From NCBI RefSeq assembly GCF_030124145.1, contig NZ_JASKMS010000010.1, forward strand, positions 1-64,000: a DNA stretch of 64,000 bases, read 5' to 3'. A model generated the notes under the pieces. That model had not been told where the DNA came from, ran no database searches, and saw only the letters and a program-made list of their open reading frames with translations. The first letter of the stretch is position 1. Each line of letters begins with the position of its first letter. Both the position numbers and the translations under genes were made by a program. Positions 1-8,171 of the stretch are shown here, one piece after another. Source of the DNA: Streptomyces sp. 378 (GTDB lineage: Bacteria; Actinomycetota; Actinomycetes; Streptomycetales; Streptomycetaceae).

Positions 1-69
1 ACACCGGCCGAGGTCTTCGAAGAGCAGCTACGCTCGCTGCAACAGCCCGGTGTTGCAACGACTGGTTGA
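1..69 (+). CDS. IS30-family transposase, C-terminal end (partial)
   Basis: The window opens inside a reading frame that ends at TGA 67-69 and gives 22 residues beginning TPAEVFEEQLRSLQQ and ending GVATTG. Tails of the form TPAE-x-hydrophobic-EEQL-QQ-GVATTG are typical of actinobacterial IS30-like DDE transposases just after the catalytic glutamate helix. The catalytic core lies outside the window, so only the family is suggested. The following DNA should hold the right end of the element. An IS481 or IS3 tail is a less likely alternative. Confidence 0.55.
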   Translation, partial: TPAEVFEEQLRSLQQPGVATTG

Positions 70-383
70 ACTCGCCCAGTACTGCAGTCGGGCTTTCGCC
101 GACGCCTGCCGCGAAGCGGGCGTCACCCAGTCCAATCGGCGGTGCCGCCGCGACGCCGGCTTCCGGCCTGGCCGACAGCGGCGTATCCCATGCGGTCTGG
201 GACGGCGTGCGTGTAGGGGTTGCTCGGCGTCTGCCCATTCGGCTGCGTCGGACACGCGGCCACCACGGCCCGCCCGTAGTCGAATCCGATGACGTTCGAA
301 ATGTCGAGTGGAAAAGACGGGTGATACGGGACTGGCAGGGCCCGTCGGGGCCCGGCGTGGTCGCCGGGCCCCGACCAGGAGAC
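70..383. other. gene-free stretch between IS end and sugar locus
   Basis: No convincing gene is visible. On the minus strand one frame reads through a stretch beginning NVIGFDYGRAVVAACPTQ that looks more protein-like than the other frames, but it meets a stop near position 120 and has no start. It may be a remnant of a gene cut by the IS. The stretch also lies downstream of the glycosidase gene that ends at 384, so that operon's terminator should be here; I see only weak GC-rich hairpins. Confidence 0.4.
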
Positions 384-2192
384 CTACTGGACGAGTTCCC
401 AGTCCTGCGAGCCGTCAGTGAGCGCGTTCTGCAACGTCAGCTGCGTCCCGGCGGACGCACCGGTCAGGTACAGGCTCGTGTTCTTGACGGACTGCAGCTT
501 GTAGAAGCCGTTGCTGGTCTTGACGAGGTTCCAGCTGCCCGTGTTGCTGTTGTCGACCCACTGGCCGATCTTCTGGCCGGCCGTGGCGTTACCCGTCCAG
601 ATGGCCGCCGCGCGACCGCCGGCCTTGTTCAGCAGCGTTACGCCGCCGTTGGGTTCGGTCGTCAGGTGCCAGAACTGGGTGTCCGCGTTCGCCGCCGAGC
701 CGGGGGCCTCCAAGCGCACGTCGGGGACGTCGCCGTTGCCGATGTTGGCGTCGTTGGTCTTGTTGCCGGTGCCGATCACCTGGTCCGTCTTGCGGTTCAC
801 CAGCTGGTAGTAGGCACCGTTGGTGTGCCCGAGATCGATCTCGGCGAACTTGAGTGTCGAGGTTCCCTGGTTGTTGAGGATCGCGATACGGCCGGTGCCC
901 TCGACGTACTGCAGATTGCGGCTGTAGCCGGGCTGCGAAGTCGTCTGGTACTCCTTCCAGGTTCCGTCGCTGCGTCCGGTCTCGTTGACCCAGACGTTGC
1001 CGCTGCCCGCGGCGTTGTAGACCAGGCGCCCGCCGGGGAGCCTGATGAGGACCGGGCTGCCCCCCGCTGCGAGGGGGCGTGAGCCGGTGTCGACCGGCAG
1101 TGAGTTGACTCCCGTGCCGGTGGCCGATCCGGTGAAGAACTTCGTGGGGTCGCCGGCGATCTGGTAGCGGGTGTTGGCTCCGCCGCCCCAGTACTCGTAG
1201 GTGATCATCCACTTGCCGTCCGTGGTGCGAACGACGTTCGTCATGCCCGGCCGGCCGCCCCCGATCTCCGACTTGCCACCGCCCATGTCCTGGGTGAGAC
1301 CGGCGATGTCGACGACGGGAGAGCTCCAGTTCGCGCTGCGCCCGTCCCAGGTCTTGTGCACGAGGATCTGTCCCAGCGAATCCGTCGCGGTGTCGTTCGC
1401 GGCGTCGAGGGTCGGGACGCCGGTGGTCGGGTTGAAGCCGGTGTAGTCGTTCTCGTCGGAGTAGTAGCAGACGAGCCGGCCCTTGTGGACCATCAGGTAG
1501 GGCTCCCAGAGGGGGTCCACCTGCCGGTTGGTGTTGGCGTTCGCGATGTTCTTGCCGACCGCGCCGGCGCTGCCGCCCTGCCAGCCGCCCGTTGCGACGA
1601 TGTTGAGGATCTTCCACGTCGCGCCCTGGTCGGTGCTGGAGTACAGGGCGATCGCCAGGTCCTTGCGGTCGCCGTCGTTGGACGGCGTCCAGTTCGGGTC
1701 GGCCGCCTTGTGCTCCTTGTAGTAGTAGTCGTCACCCGACACCACCGTCGAAAGGAGCAGCGTGCCCTGCTTCAGATCCCCGACGTCCTGGGGAAGGGCG
1801 TAGAGGTAGGGGTTGGTCCAGTTGCTGGTGTACTTCGCGTACTGCGGGTCGCTGGAGATGTACGCGGGCGCCTTGACCTCGGACAGCGGCTGCCAGGACG
1901 TGCCGTGGTCGTCGCTCTTGTAGACCGGGACGGTCTGTCCGTCGGCGCTTCCCGACGACGTCACGACCGTGGACTTCTCGAACGCGGCCACCAGGCGTCC
2001 GCTCGGCAGCTGCGCCGACTTGGGGTAGACCGCGCAGTTCCCGCGCCCCTTCAGACACGGCTCGCTGCCGAGCTGGTACAGGGTTCCACCCGCCGGGTTG
2101 TACGCCTGCGCACCACCGGACGCGGGTATGGCCAGCAACGCGGACGCCGCGGCGACGGTTCCCAGTGCTCGTCTCAGCCTTCTTCTCTGCAT
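384..2192 (-). CDS. secreted GH93/sialidase-fold glycosidase with ricin-type lectin domain
   Basis: Predicted secreted exo-glycosidase of 602 residues. Residues 1 to about 30 form a signal peptide (arginine-rich start, then GTVAAASALLAIPA). The next roughly 430 residues look like a six-bladed beta-propeller with Asp-box repeats (SDDHGTSW, STDQGATW). Patches such as DPLWEPYL, CYYSDENDY, GGRPGM and ITYEYWGG resemble GH93 exo-arabinanases more than true sialidases. The last 140 residues, from about AYYQLVN to DWELVQ, are a ricin-B/CBM13-type lectin module. The start at 2192 follows a GGAGG-type ribosome site; an ATG 24 bases upstream is less likely. It is the last gene of the sugar locus, 58 bases after the GH42 gene, which suggests secreted attack on arabinan side chains. 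The exact substrate is inferred; generic BNR sialidase is the alternative. Confidence 0.72.
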   Translation of the reverse strand: MQRRRLRRALGTVAAASALLAIPASGGAQAYNPAGGTLYQLGSEPCLKGRGNCAVYPKSAQLPSGRLVAAFEKSTVVTSSGSADGQTVPVYKSDDHGTSWQPLSEVKAPAYISSDPQYAKYTSNWTNPYLYALPQDVGDLKQGTLLLSTVVSGDDYYYKEHKAADPNWTPSNDGDRKDLAIALYSSTDQGATWKILNIVATGGWQGGSAGAVGKNIANANTNRQVDPLWEPYLMVHKGRLVCYYSDENDYTGFNPTTGVPTLDAANDTATDSLGQILVHKTWDGRSANWSSPVVDIAGLTQDMGGGKSEIGGGRPGMTNVVRTTDGKWMITYEYWGGGANTRYQIAGDPTKFFTGSATGTGVNSLPVDTGSRPLAAGGSPVLIRLPGGRLVYNAAGSGNVWVNETGRSDGTWKEYQTTSQPGYSRNLQYVEGTGRIAILNNQGTSTLKFAEIDLGHTNGAYYQLVNRKTDQVIGTGNKTNDANIGNGDVPDVRLEAPGSAANADTQFWHLTTEPNGGVTLLNKAGGRAAAIWTGNATAGQKIGQWVDNSNTGSWNLVKTSNGFYKLQSVKNTSLYLTGASAGTQLTLQNALTDGSQDWELVQ

Positions 2193-2250
2193 AGCCCCTC
2201 CTCGGGGGATGACCATGGTGATACTCGGGTGTATGGAGCGGTTGCCTGCG

Positions 2251-4401
2251 TCAGGTAGGTGTGCCGTCCGTATCGGCTGAGACGAACACGCGTACGTCCC
2301 ACGGGCCGAGTTCCAGTGCCGCGCCCGCGGGAAGGGATGCGCTGTCCAGGGCGTCGGAGAGCTCCACGGGGGCGGGGACGTTCGCAGGCTCCCAGCTCCA
2401 GTTGTGGACGATGTGGACCCGACGGCCGTCGGGTGCGGTGCCGGTCGTGGCGGTGACGGTTTCCGGCAGGTTCTGCCACGCGTTGCAAGCGGCCGGTGCC
2501 AGCCAGGCGGCCAGCGCCCGGGCGACACCGCGGCCGGGAACGGTGCCGACGGTGGTGACGCGACCGGTGCCGTGGCGGCGGGTGGTGATCGCGGGCCAGC
2601 GGCCGAAGTGCGGGTGATCGTAGGCGGCGAGCACATCGGCGTCGTCGACGGTGAGGCCGTCGGCCCACTGCGTCGCCGTCGCGTCCTGCGGGAGCTTCAG
2701 CGGGCTGTCGGGCGCGGCGCGGAGGGGAACGTCCTGGACGAGGTTGCTGAACTCGTCGTAGCTGACGCCGGCGGCCTCGGTGAGGCGTCCGGGGGCCGGT
2801 TCGGCTCGGGCGCGGGCCTCGTGGTCGGCGTAGCCGGTGCGCGGGCCGAGGACCAGGTGGCCGCCCGCTTCCGCGTAGGCCGCGAACCAGTCGAGCGTCG
2901 AGTCGGCGGCGATGTACAACGCGGGGACGACGAGGACAGGGTGGCGGCGGACCGCCTCCCGCGGTGTCAGGCCGTCCCGTTCCCCGGCCGGGTCGTGCAG
3001 TTGGCGGGAGTGGACGATGCGGACCTGGCGGTCGGCATCGAAGGCACCGCGATAGAACGGGTCGAAGATTCGGTGGTAGGACTCCGGGTCCGCCTCGCCG
3101 TCCGGCTTCGCGAGCGGCGGGTACTTCTGCATGAGCCACTTGCTGGGTGTCGAGTAGACCATCGTGATGTCGGCATCCGGATCGAGGCCGGCGACAAGCT
3201 CCCCCGTCGCCTCGAACTCGCCGCCCAGCCGGGCGAGTTCGGCGTAGGTACGACCGGGCTGTCCGGTGTGCGGAAGGATGCCGCCCCAGTAGGTCTCGGC
3301 GCCGAAATGGAGGGTGTGCCAGTGCCAGTACTCGATCATGCGGGCGCCACGGGCCACCAGCGCCCAGGCCGCCTGGCGCCACTGGCCGTCGTAGGCCGGG
3401 CGGTTGTCCCAGGGGAAACCGATGGAGCCTGCGTTGGTCTCGGTGACCAGGAACGGCTCCTGGCGGGAGGAGAACATCCAGTCGGCGGTCTGGTAGAGCG
3501 ACCAGACGCCGGTGGTCTGCCACTTCTGCTCGTGGTCGTCGGGCGTGGGGTCGGGCAGCAGCAGGCTGTCCTGCATGCCGTAGTACGGGTTGCCGGAGGC
3601 GATGTCGAGGCAATCGGTCAGTTCGTCATCCTCGACCCCGGGACGCTTGTAGGAGATGCAGGTCGTGACGAACTGCTCGGGGTCGGCGTACTCTCGCACG
3701 ATTTCGGCCTGCCAGCCGATGAACTCGGTGACCTGCCGGGCCTGGAACGCTCGCCAGGCGACGTCGTACTGGGGCTGGGCGTTGCCGTCCGGGGTCCACA
3801 GGTCGGCCCAGGTCGACAGGCGGTGGGACCAGTAGACCAGGCCCCATTCGCGGTTGAGGGTCTCGACGTCGCCGTACTTGGCGCGCAGATGGTCGGTGAA
3901 GCGCTGGAAGACGCCGTGGTTGTGGAAGAGCTCCAGGCCCGGCTCGTTGTCGACCTGGAAGCCGATGACCGCGGGGTGGTCGGCGTACCGGCCGATGATC
4001 TTGCGGATGACGCGCTCGGCGTGGAACCGGAAGGCGGGGTGGGTGAAGTCGACCTCCTGCCGGGCGCCCCAGCCGATGCGCTCACCGGTCCGCCGCTCGC
4101 CCGTGATCTCCGGGTACTGGCGGGCCAGCCACGGCGGCACGGCGTACGTCGGTGTGCCGAGGACGACCGAGATGCCGCGTTCGCGGGCGCCGTCCAGCAC
4201 CGGCTGGAGCCAGTCGAGGTCGAATCGCCCGTTCTCCGGCTCCCAGGTCGACCACACCGACTCGCCGACCCGGATGACGCTGACATGCGCGTCGGCCATC
4301 AGGTCGAGGTCGGTTTTCAGGCGTTCGGCGGGGCGGTCGTAGGGCTGGTACTCGTGGTAATACGCGGCGCCGAAGAGGACGCGGGCAGGCAGAGCCGCCA
4401 T
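2251..4401 (-). CDS. beta-galactosidase, glycoside hydrolase family 42
   Basis: Hydrolyses terminal beta-galactosides, probably galacto-oligosaccharides taken up by the adjacent ABC importer. There is no signal peptide, so it should be cytoplasmic. The protein is 716 residues, normal for GH42. The TIM barrel occupies the first 390 residues: the acid/base glutamate is E153 in QVDNEPG and the nucleophile is E321 in LVTETNAG. A trimerisation-type domain and a C-terminal beta domain follow (ending near WDVRVFVSADTDG). The start at 4401 has GGAGG nine bases upstream. It sits 47 bases downstream of the MalG-like permease and is probably in the same transcript. Confidence 0.93.
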   Translation of the reverse strand: MAALPARVLFGAAYYHEYQPYDRPAERLKTDLDLMADAHVSVIRVGESVWSTWEPENGRFDLDWLQPVLDGARERGISVVLGTPTYAVPPWLARQYPEITGERRTGERIGWGARQEVDFTHPAFRFHAERVIRKIIGRYADHPAVIGFQVDNEPGLELFHNHGVFQRFTDHLRAKYGDVETLNREWGLVYWSHRLSTWADLWTPDGNAQPQYDVAWRAFQARQVTEFIGWQAEIVREYADPEQFVTTCISYKRPGVEDDELTDCLDIASGNPYYGMQDSLLLPDPTPDDHEQKWQTTGVWSLYQTADWMFSSRQEPFLVTETNAGSIGFPWDNRPAYDGQWRQAAWALVARGARMIEYWHWHTLHFGAETYWGGILPHTGQPGRTYAELARLGGEFEATGELVAGLDPDADITMVYSTPSKWLMQKYPPLAKPDGEADPESYHRIFDPFYRGAFDADRQVRIVHSRQLHDPAGERDGLTPREAVRRHPVLVVPALYIAADSTLDWFAAYAEAGGHLVLGPRTGYADHEARARAEPAPGRLTEAAGVSYDEFSNLVQDVPLRAAPDSPLKLPQDATATQWADGLTVDDADVLAAYDHPHFGRWPAITTRRHGTGRVTTVGTVPGRGVARALAAWLAPAACNAWQNLPETVTATTGTAPDGRRVHIVHNWSWEPANVPAPVELSDALDSASLPAGAALELGPWDVRVFVSADTDGTPT

Positions 4402-4448
4402 GAGAGGAAACCTCCGAAGAACAGGGAGTGGGACGAGGGCTGCGAGCC

Positions 4449-5384
4449 CTACTGCTTGACGCCGCCCGCGGCCAGGCCGCTCTGCCAGTAGCGCTGGAGC
4501 ATGAGGAAGGCCACGACAAGAGGCAGGATCGAGATCAGCGAGCCGGTCACGACCAGCGCGAGCATTTCGCTGCTGGAGCCGGCCCCGCCGTTCTGCGCCT
4601 GCGCGGCCCACGAGGAGAGGCCGACGGTGACGGGGTAGAGGTTCGGATCATTGAGCATGATCAGCGGCAGGAAGTAGTTGTTCCAGGTCGCCACGAGCGT
4701 GAACAGCAGCACGGTGACCAGGCCCGGCGCGAGGAGCCGCAGCACGATCGTCCCGAAGATCCGTGCTTCCCCTGCGCCGTCGATCCGGGCGGCCTCCAGG
4801 AGGCTGTCCGGCACGGCGTCCTCTGCGTAGATGCGCATGAGGTAGAGGCCGAAGGGGTTGACCAGGGAGGGGAGGATGACCGCCCAAGGGGTGTTGACCA
4901 GACCGGCCTTGGCGAACAGCAGGTAGGTCGGGATCGCCAGCGCGGTGGCCGGGACCATGACGGCGCCGAGCACCAGGTTGAAGGAGAACCGGTCGCCGCG
5001 GAAGCGGAACTTCGCGAAACCGTATCCGCCGGCGGCCGCGAGCAGCGCGGCCCCCACGGCGCTGACGCCCGCGTACAGCACTGTGTTGACCAGCCAGTGC
5101 ACGAAGACCCCGTCGTCCTGGGCGAAGGTCTGCTTGATGTTCGTCAGCAGTTGCGGGGCGTGCGAGAACCACAGACCGAAGCTGTTGAACAGGTCGTGGG
5201 TGCTCTTGGTCGAGGCGATGAGCAGCCAGAACAGGGGGAGGAGGAAGTAGGCCAGGGCCGCCAGCATGGTGATCGTCAGGGGGGTGCTGCGACGCCGGGG
5301 TGCGGATCCGCGCCGGGCCGGGGCGGCGGGAGGCGGCTTTGTCGGCGGTTCGGCGATCGCGGCGGTGGGGATCGTGGTCGTCAC
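4449..5384 (-). CDS. carbohydrate ABC transporter permease, MalG-like
   Basis: Inner-membrane permease of a CUT1 sugar importer, 311 residues. After a proline-rich cytoplasmic N-terminus it has about six membrane segments, starting near TMLAALAYFLLPLFWLLIAS. The cytoplasmic EAA loop that contacts the ATPase is visible as EAARIDGAGEARIFGTIVL. The GTG start at 5384 overlaps the stop of the preceding permease by four bases (GTGA), which indicates translational coupling. No ATPase gene is present in the locus. Streptomyces CUT1 importers commonly share the MsiK ATPase encoded elsewhere, and I infer that here. Confidence 0.92.
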   Translation of the reverse strand: MTTTIPTAAIAEPPTKPPPAAPARRGSAPRRRSTPLTITMLAALAYFLLPLFWLLIASTKSTHDLFNSFGLWFSHAPQLLTNIKQTFAQDDGVFVHWLVNTVLYAGVSAVGAALLAAAGGYGFAKFRFRGDRFSFNLVLGAVMVPATALAIPTYLLFAKAGLVNTPWAVILPSLVNPFGLYLMRIYAEDAVPDSLLEAARIDGAGEARIFGTIVLRLLAPGLVTVLLFTLVATWNNYFLPLIMLNDPNLYPVTVGLSSWAAQAQNGGAGSSSEMLALVVTGSLISILPLVVAFLMLQRYWQSGLAAGGVKQ

Positions 5385-6322
5385 GGGGTCCTCCTGCGGC
5401 TCGCGGTGAGCAGGACGGCGTAGGAGGCGATCACGATGATGAGGCCGAGGAGGAAGGACACTGTGGCCGCGTAGTTGACCTGCTGGCCGGTGAACGCGAG
5501 CGTGTAGGCGTAGAGGTTGGCGGTGTAGGCGCTGTTGATCACGTCCGGGGCGATGGTCATCAGCAGTTTCGGCTCGTTGAACAGCTGGAAGCTGCCGATC
5601 ACCGAGAACAGCAGGGTGAGCATCAGCGCCGGTCGCAGGGCCGGCAGTTTGATCGACCGGGCGATCCGCCAGGCGCCGGCCCCGTCCATCGCCGCTGCCT
5701 CGTACAGCTCCTCGGGGACGGTGCGCAGGGCGGCGTACAGGATGATCATGTTGTAGCCGACGAACTCCCAGGTCACGATGTTCGCCAGGCTGCCGAGCAT
5801 CCAGCCGTCACTGAGGAAGTCCGGGACGGGCAGACCGAGACCGCGACCGAGCTGGGCGAAGGGGCCGAAGTCCGGCCCGTACAGATAGCCCCACATGAGC
5901 GTGGCGACCACGCTCGGGACGGCGTACGGGACGAAGATGCCCAGCCGGACGACCCGGGCGAGCCGGAGCAGCCCGCTGTCGAGGGCCAGGGCGAACACCA
6001 GCGCCAGCAGCAGCATCACCGGGACCTGGATCGCGAAGAACAGCGCGACACGTCCGATGCCGTGCAGGAACTGCGGATCGCTCAGGGCCTGGGCGTAGTT
6101 GTCGAGCCCGACGAACGCCGTGCCGCCGATGAGGCGTTCCTGGAACAGGCTGAGATAGGCGGCATAGCCGAGAGGGGCGAGGAAGAGAAGCAGGAACAGC
6201 ACCATGAACGGTGCGACGAACAGCGGTCCCGCCGCCCGTTGACGGCTCTTGCCGCCGCGCCCGAAACGTGTGGGCCCGTCTCGTCTCCTGCCCTTGGGGG
6301 AGACCGCGGTTGTGGCGGTCAT
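5381..6322 (-). CDS. carbohydrate ABC transporter permease, MalF-like
   Basis: Partner permease of the CUT1 importer, 313 residues. A basic N-terminus is followed by hydrophobic segments beginning at LFVAPFMVLFLLLFLAPLGY. The EAA loop reads EAAAMDGAGAWRIARSIKL and is followed by PALRPALML. It lies 74 bases downstream of the solute-binding protein gene and overlaps the MalG-like gene by four bases, the normal order binding protein, MalF, MalG. It probably carries galacto- or arabino-oligosaccharides, judging by the adjacent glycosidases. Confidence 0.92.
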   Translation of the reverse strand: MTATTAVSPKGRRRDGPTRFGRGGKSRQRAAGPLFVAPFMVLFLLLFLAPLGYAAYLSLFQERLIGGTAFVGLDNYAQALSDPQFLHGIGRVALFFAIQVPVMLLLALVFALALDSGLLRLARVVRLGIFVPYAVPSVVATLMWGYLYGPDFGPFAQLGRGLGLPVPDFLSDGWMLGSLANIVTWEFVGYNMIILYAALRTVPEELYEAAAMDGAGAWRIARSIKLPALRPALMLTLLFSVIGSFQLFNEPKLLMTIAPDVINSAYTANLYAYTLAFTGQQVNYAATVSFLLGLIIVIASYAVLLTASRRRTP

Positions 6323-6396
6323 CGTCGGGCCTTTCTGAGGGATGGGACTGTGTCAGGGGGAGGGTCCCGTGCCACCGCACGGGACCCGACGGACCG

Positions 6397-7794
6397 TTAT
6401 GGCGTCTCGACGGTGAAGCCCTGGCTCTTGGCGTAGGCGGTGAGCCGCGACTGCCAGGTGCCGAGCGCGCGGACGGTGTCGGTCTTGTCGGCGAGGGACT
6501 TGCCGACCGTCTCGGTCCAGTCGGTCGCCGCCTGGTCGAGGAACGGGGGCCACTGGAAGTCGGAGTTGACCGTGGAACTGATGTCGGCGAAGACCTGGTT
6601 GACCTTCTGGCCGCCGTAGAAGGCGGGCGCGTCCCCGGTGAACGTGGCGTCCGTGAGGAGGGCCTTGGTGGCCGGGAAGAAGAACTGTTCGGTGGCGAAC
6701 ATCTTCGCGCTGGCCGGGTCGCTGTTGAGGAACTGTGCGAACTGGGCCGCCGCGATGGGGTTCTTGGTGGAACGGGTGACGGCGGTGGTCGAGCCGCCCC
6801 AGTTGCCCGAGCTCGGCTTCGAGGCGTCCCACTGCGGGAGGGGGGCGGCTCGCCACTTGCCGGACGTGGCCTTGGCGGAGCCGGAGAGGAAGGCCGGTCC
6901 CCATGCGGCGGTGATCCAGGTGGCGTACCTGCCCTTGTTGAACCCGGCGTACCAGCCGTCGGTGAAGTCCGGGTCGGTGCTGATGACGCCTTCCTGACCC
7001 AGGCCGCCCCAGTACGCGCCGAGCTTCCTGGATACGGCGTCGTCGACACCGATGGTGATGTCGCTCTTGCCGGACAACGCGTACGGCTTGGCGCCCGCCT
7101 GCCACAGCAGGCCGTGCCATGCGGCGACCTGGCCGGATGCGAGGTTGGTCAGGTAGACGTCGGGGTCGGCCTTGTGGAGCTTGCGAGCCGCGGTGGCGAA
7201 CTCGTCCCAGGTCGCGGGGACCGGGATGTCGTGCTTGTCGAAGATGTCCTTGCGGTACAGCATGCCGAGCGGGCCGGTGTCCTGGGGGATCGCCCAGACC
7301 TCGCCCTTGCTGCCGCTGACCTGCTGCCAGGTCCAGTCGACGAACTCGTCCTTCAGCGTGGACGCGCCGTACGGCCGCAGGTCGAGCAGGCTGTCGGTGA
7401 TGGTGAAGGTCGGGATGGCCTGGTATTCGATCTGCACCAGGTCCGGGACGCCGCTGCCGGCCTTGAGGGCCGTACGCAGCTTGGTGTACTCCGGGACGCC
7501 CTGACCGGCGTTGACGACCTTGACCTTGATCGCCGGGTACTTCGCCTCGAAGAGAGCGACCTCCTTGTCGATGTTCGGGACCCAGGTCCAGAACGTCAGC
7601 TCGGTCGGCGTCTGCATCGCCTTGTCGATGTCGGCCTGGCTGACCGGCTTGGACGACGTGGACGAGCCGCCGGAGTCGCTGCCACCGCAGGCGGTGAGAG
7701 TGACGCCGAGCGAGACGGCACCCGTCGTGGCGAGGAACAGTCGACGGCTCATCGAGGAGTGGCCGGGCATGGATGTGGACGTGAATCTGCGCAT
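6397..7794 (-). CDS. extracellular sugar-binding lipoprotein of ABC importer
   Basis: Lipid-anchored solute-binding protein (family 1) that presents oligosaccharide to the permeases, 465 residues. The N-terminus carries both a twin-arginine-like run (SRRLFLAT) and a lipobox LTAC with Cys36, followed by a Gly/Ser linker; export may therefore be Tat-dependent. The mature part has the usual family 1 pattern (TFWTWVPN near the start, a Trp-rich C-terminal half). The start at 7794 has GGGAG six bases upstream; the internal ATG just before SRRLF lacks a ribosome site. It is the first gene after the regulator and 377 bases from it, so it probably has its own promoter. Confidence 0.92.
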   Translation of the reverse strand: MRRFTSTSMPGHSSMSRRLFLATTGAVSLGVTLTACGGSDSGGSSTSSKPVSQADIDKAMQTPTELTFWTWVPNIDKEVALFEAKYPAIKVKVVNAGQGVPEYTKLRTALKAGSGVPDLVQIEYQAIPTFTITDSLLDLRPYGASTLKDEFVDWTWQQVSGSKGEVWAIPQDTGPLGMLYRKDIFDKHDIPVPATWDEFATAARKLHKADPDVYLTNLASGQVAAWHGLLWQAGAKPYALSGKSDITIGVDDAVSRKLGAYWGGLGQEGVISTDPDFTDGWYAGFNKGRYATWITAAWGPAFLSGSAKATSGKWRAAPLPQWDASKPSSGNWGGSTTAVTRSTKNPIAAAQFAQFLNSDPASAKMFATEQFFFPATKALLTDATFTGDAPAFYGGQKVNQVFADISSTVNSDFQWPPFLDQAATDWTETVGKSLADKTDTVRALGTWQSRLTAYAKSQGFTVETP

Positions 7795-8171
7795 GGTGAA
7801 CTCCCGCCGGTGGCGAAGATGACGGCACGCCTGGCAAGGGCGTACGTAGGGCGTACGGAGGGCGTGGTGGAGGAGCGGCGCGTACGCGCCGACCGAGGCT
7901 CGGACACCGACGGGGCCGGGTGCGGGTCCTCGTGGACCGGGGCCGGCGAGCCTTCCGTGTGCGGAGGTGGTGGTCGCGGCCGGACAAGAAGAGGGCAGAC
8001 CAGAGGCCGAGCAGGTGTGGAACCCGTAACTCAGCGCCTGTTGGTTTGAACGGCCCCGCGGCGAGCTTGCGGCGGAGGCGTCCGGCAGGCGGGGCGTGGC
8101 AGGAAGATGCGGCTCGTCCTGAAGCCACGCGCCCGACTTGACCTGCGGTTGTCGGGGTTGACCGCTGTCGG
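7795..8171 (-). promoter_or_regulatory. intergenic region ahead of the sugar ABC operon, with 16-bp palindrome
   Basis: This 377-base gap separates the regulator gene from the operon it probably controls. A perfect 16-base palindrome CGGCGCGTACGCGCCG lies at 7876-7891, and GGCGTACG-type words repeat between 7840 and 7890. A short hairpin (CCGCTG...CAGCGG, 8162-8178) straddles the regulator stop codon and might act as a weak terminator. I do not find the 14-base repeat seen in front of the regulator, so the operator controlling the operon is uncertain. Confidence 0.4.

Noticed and set aside
384..2636. A 750-codon open frame that extends the GH93-like gene upstream to 2636
   Set aside because: The extra 148 codons overlap the GH42 gene in another frame and have no domain. 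The ribosome site and signal peptide place the start at 2192.
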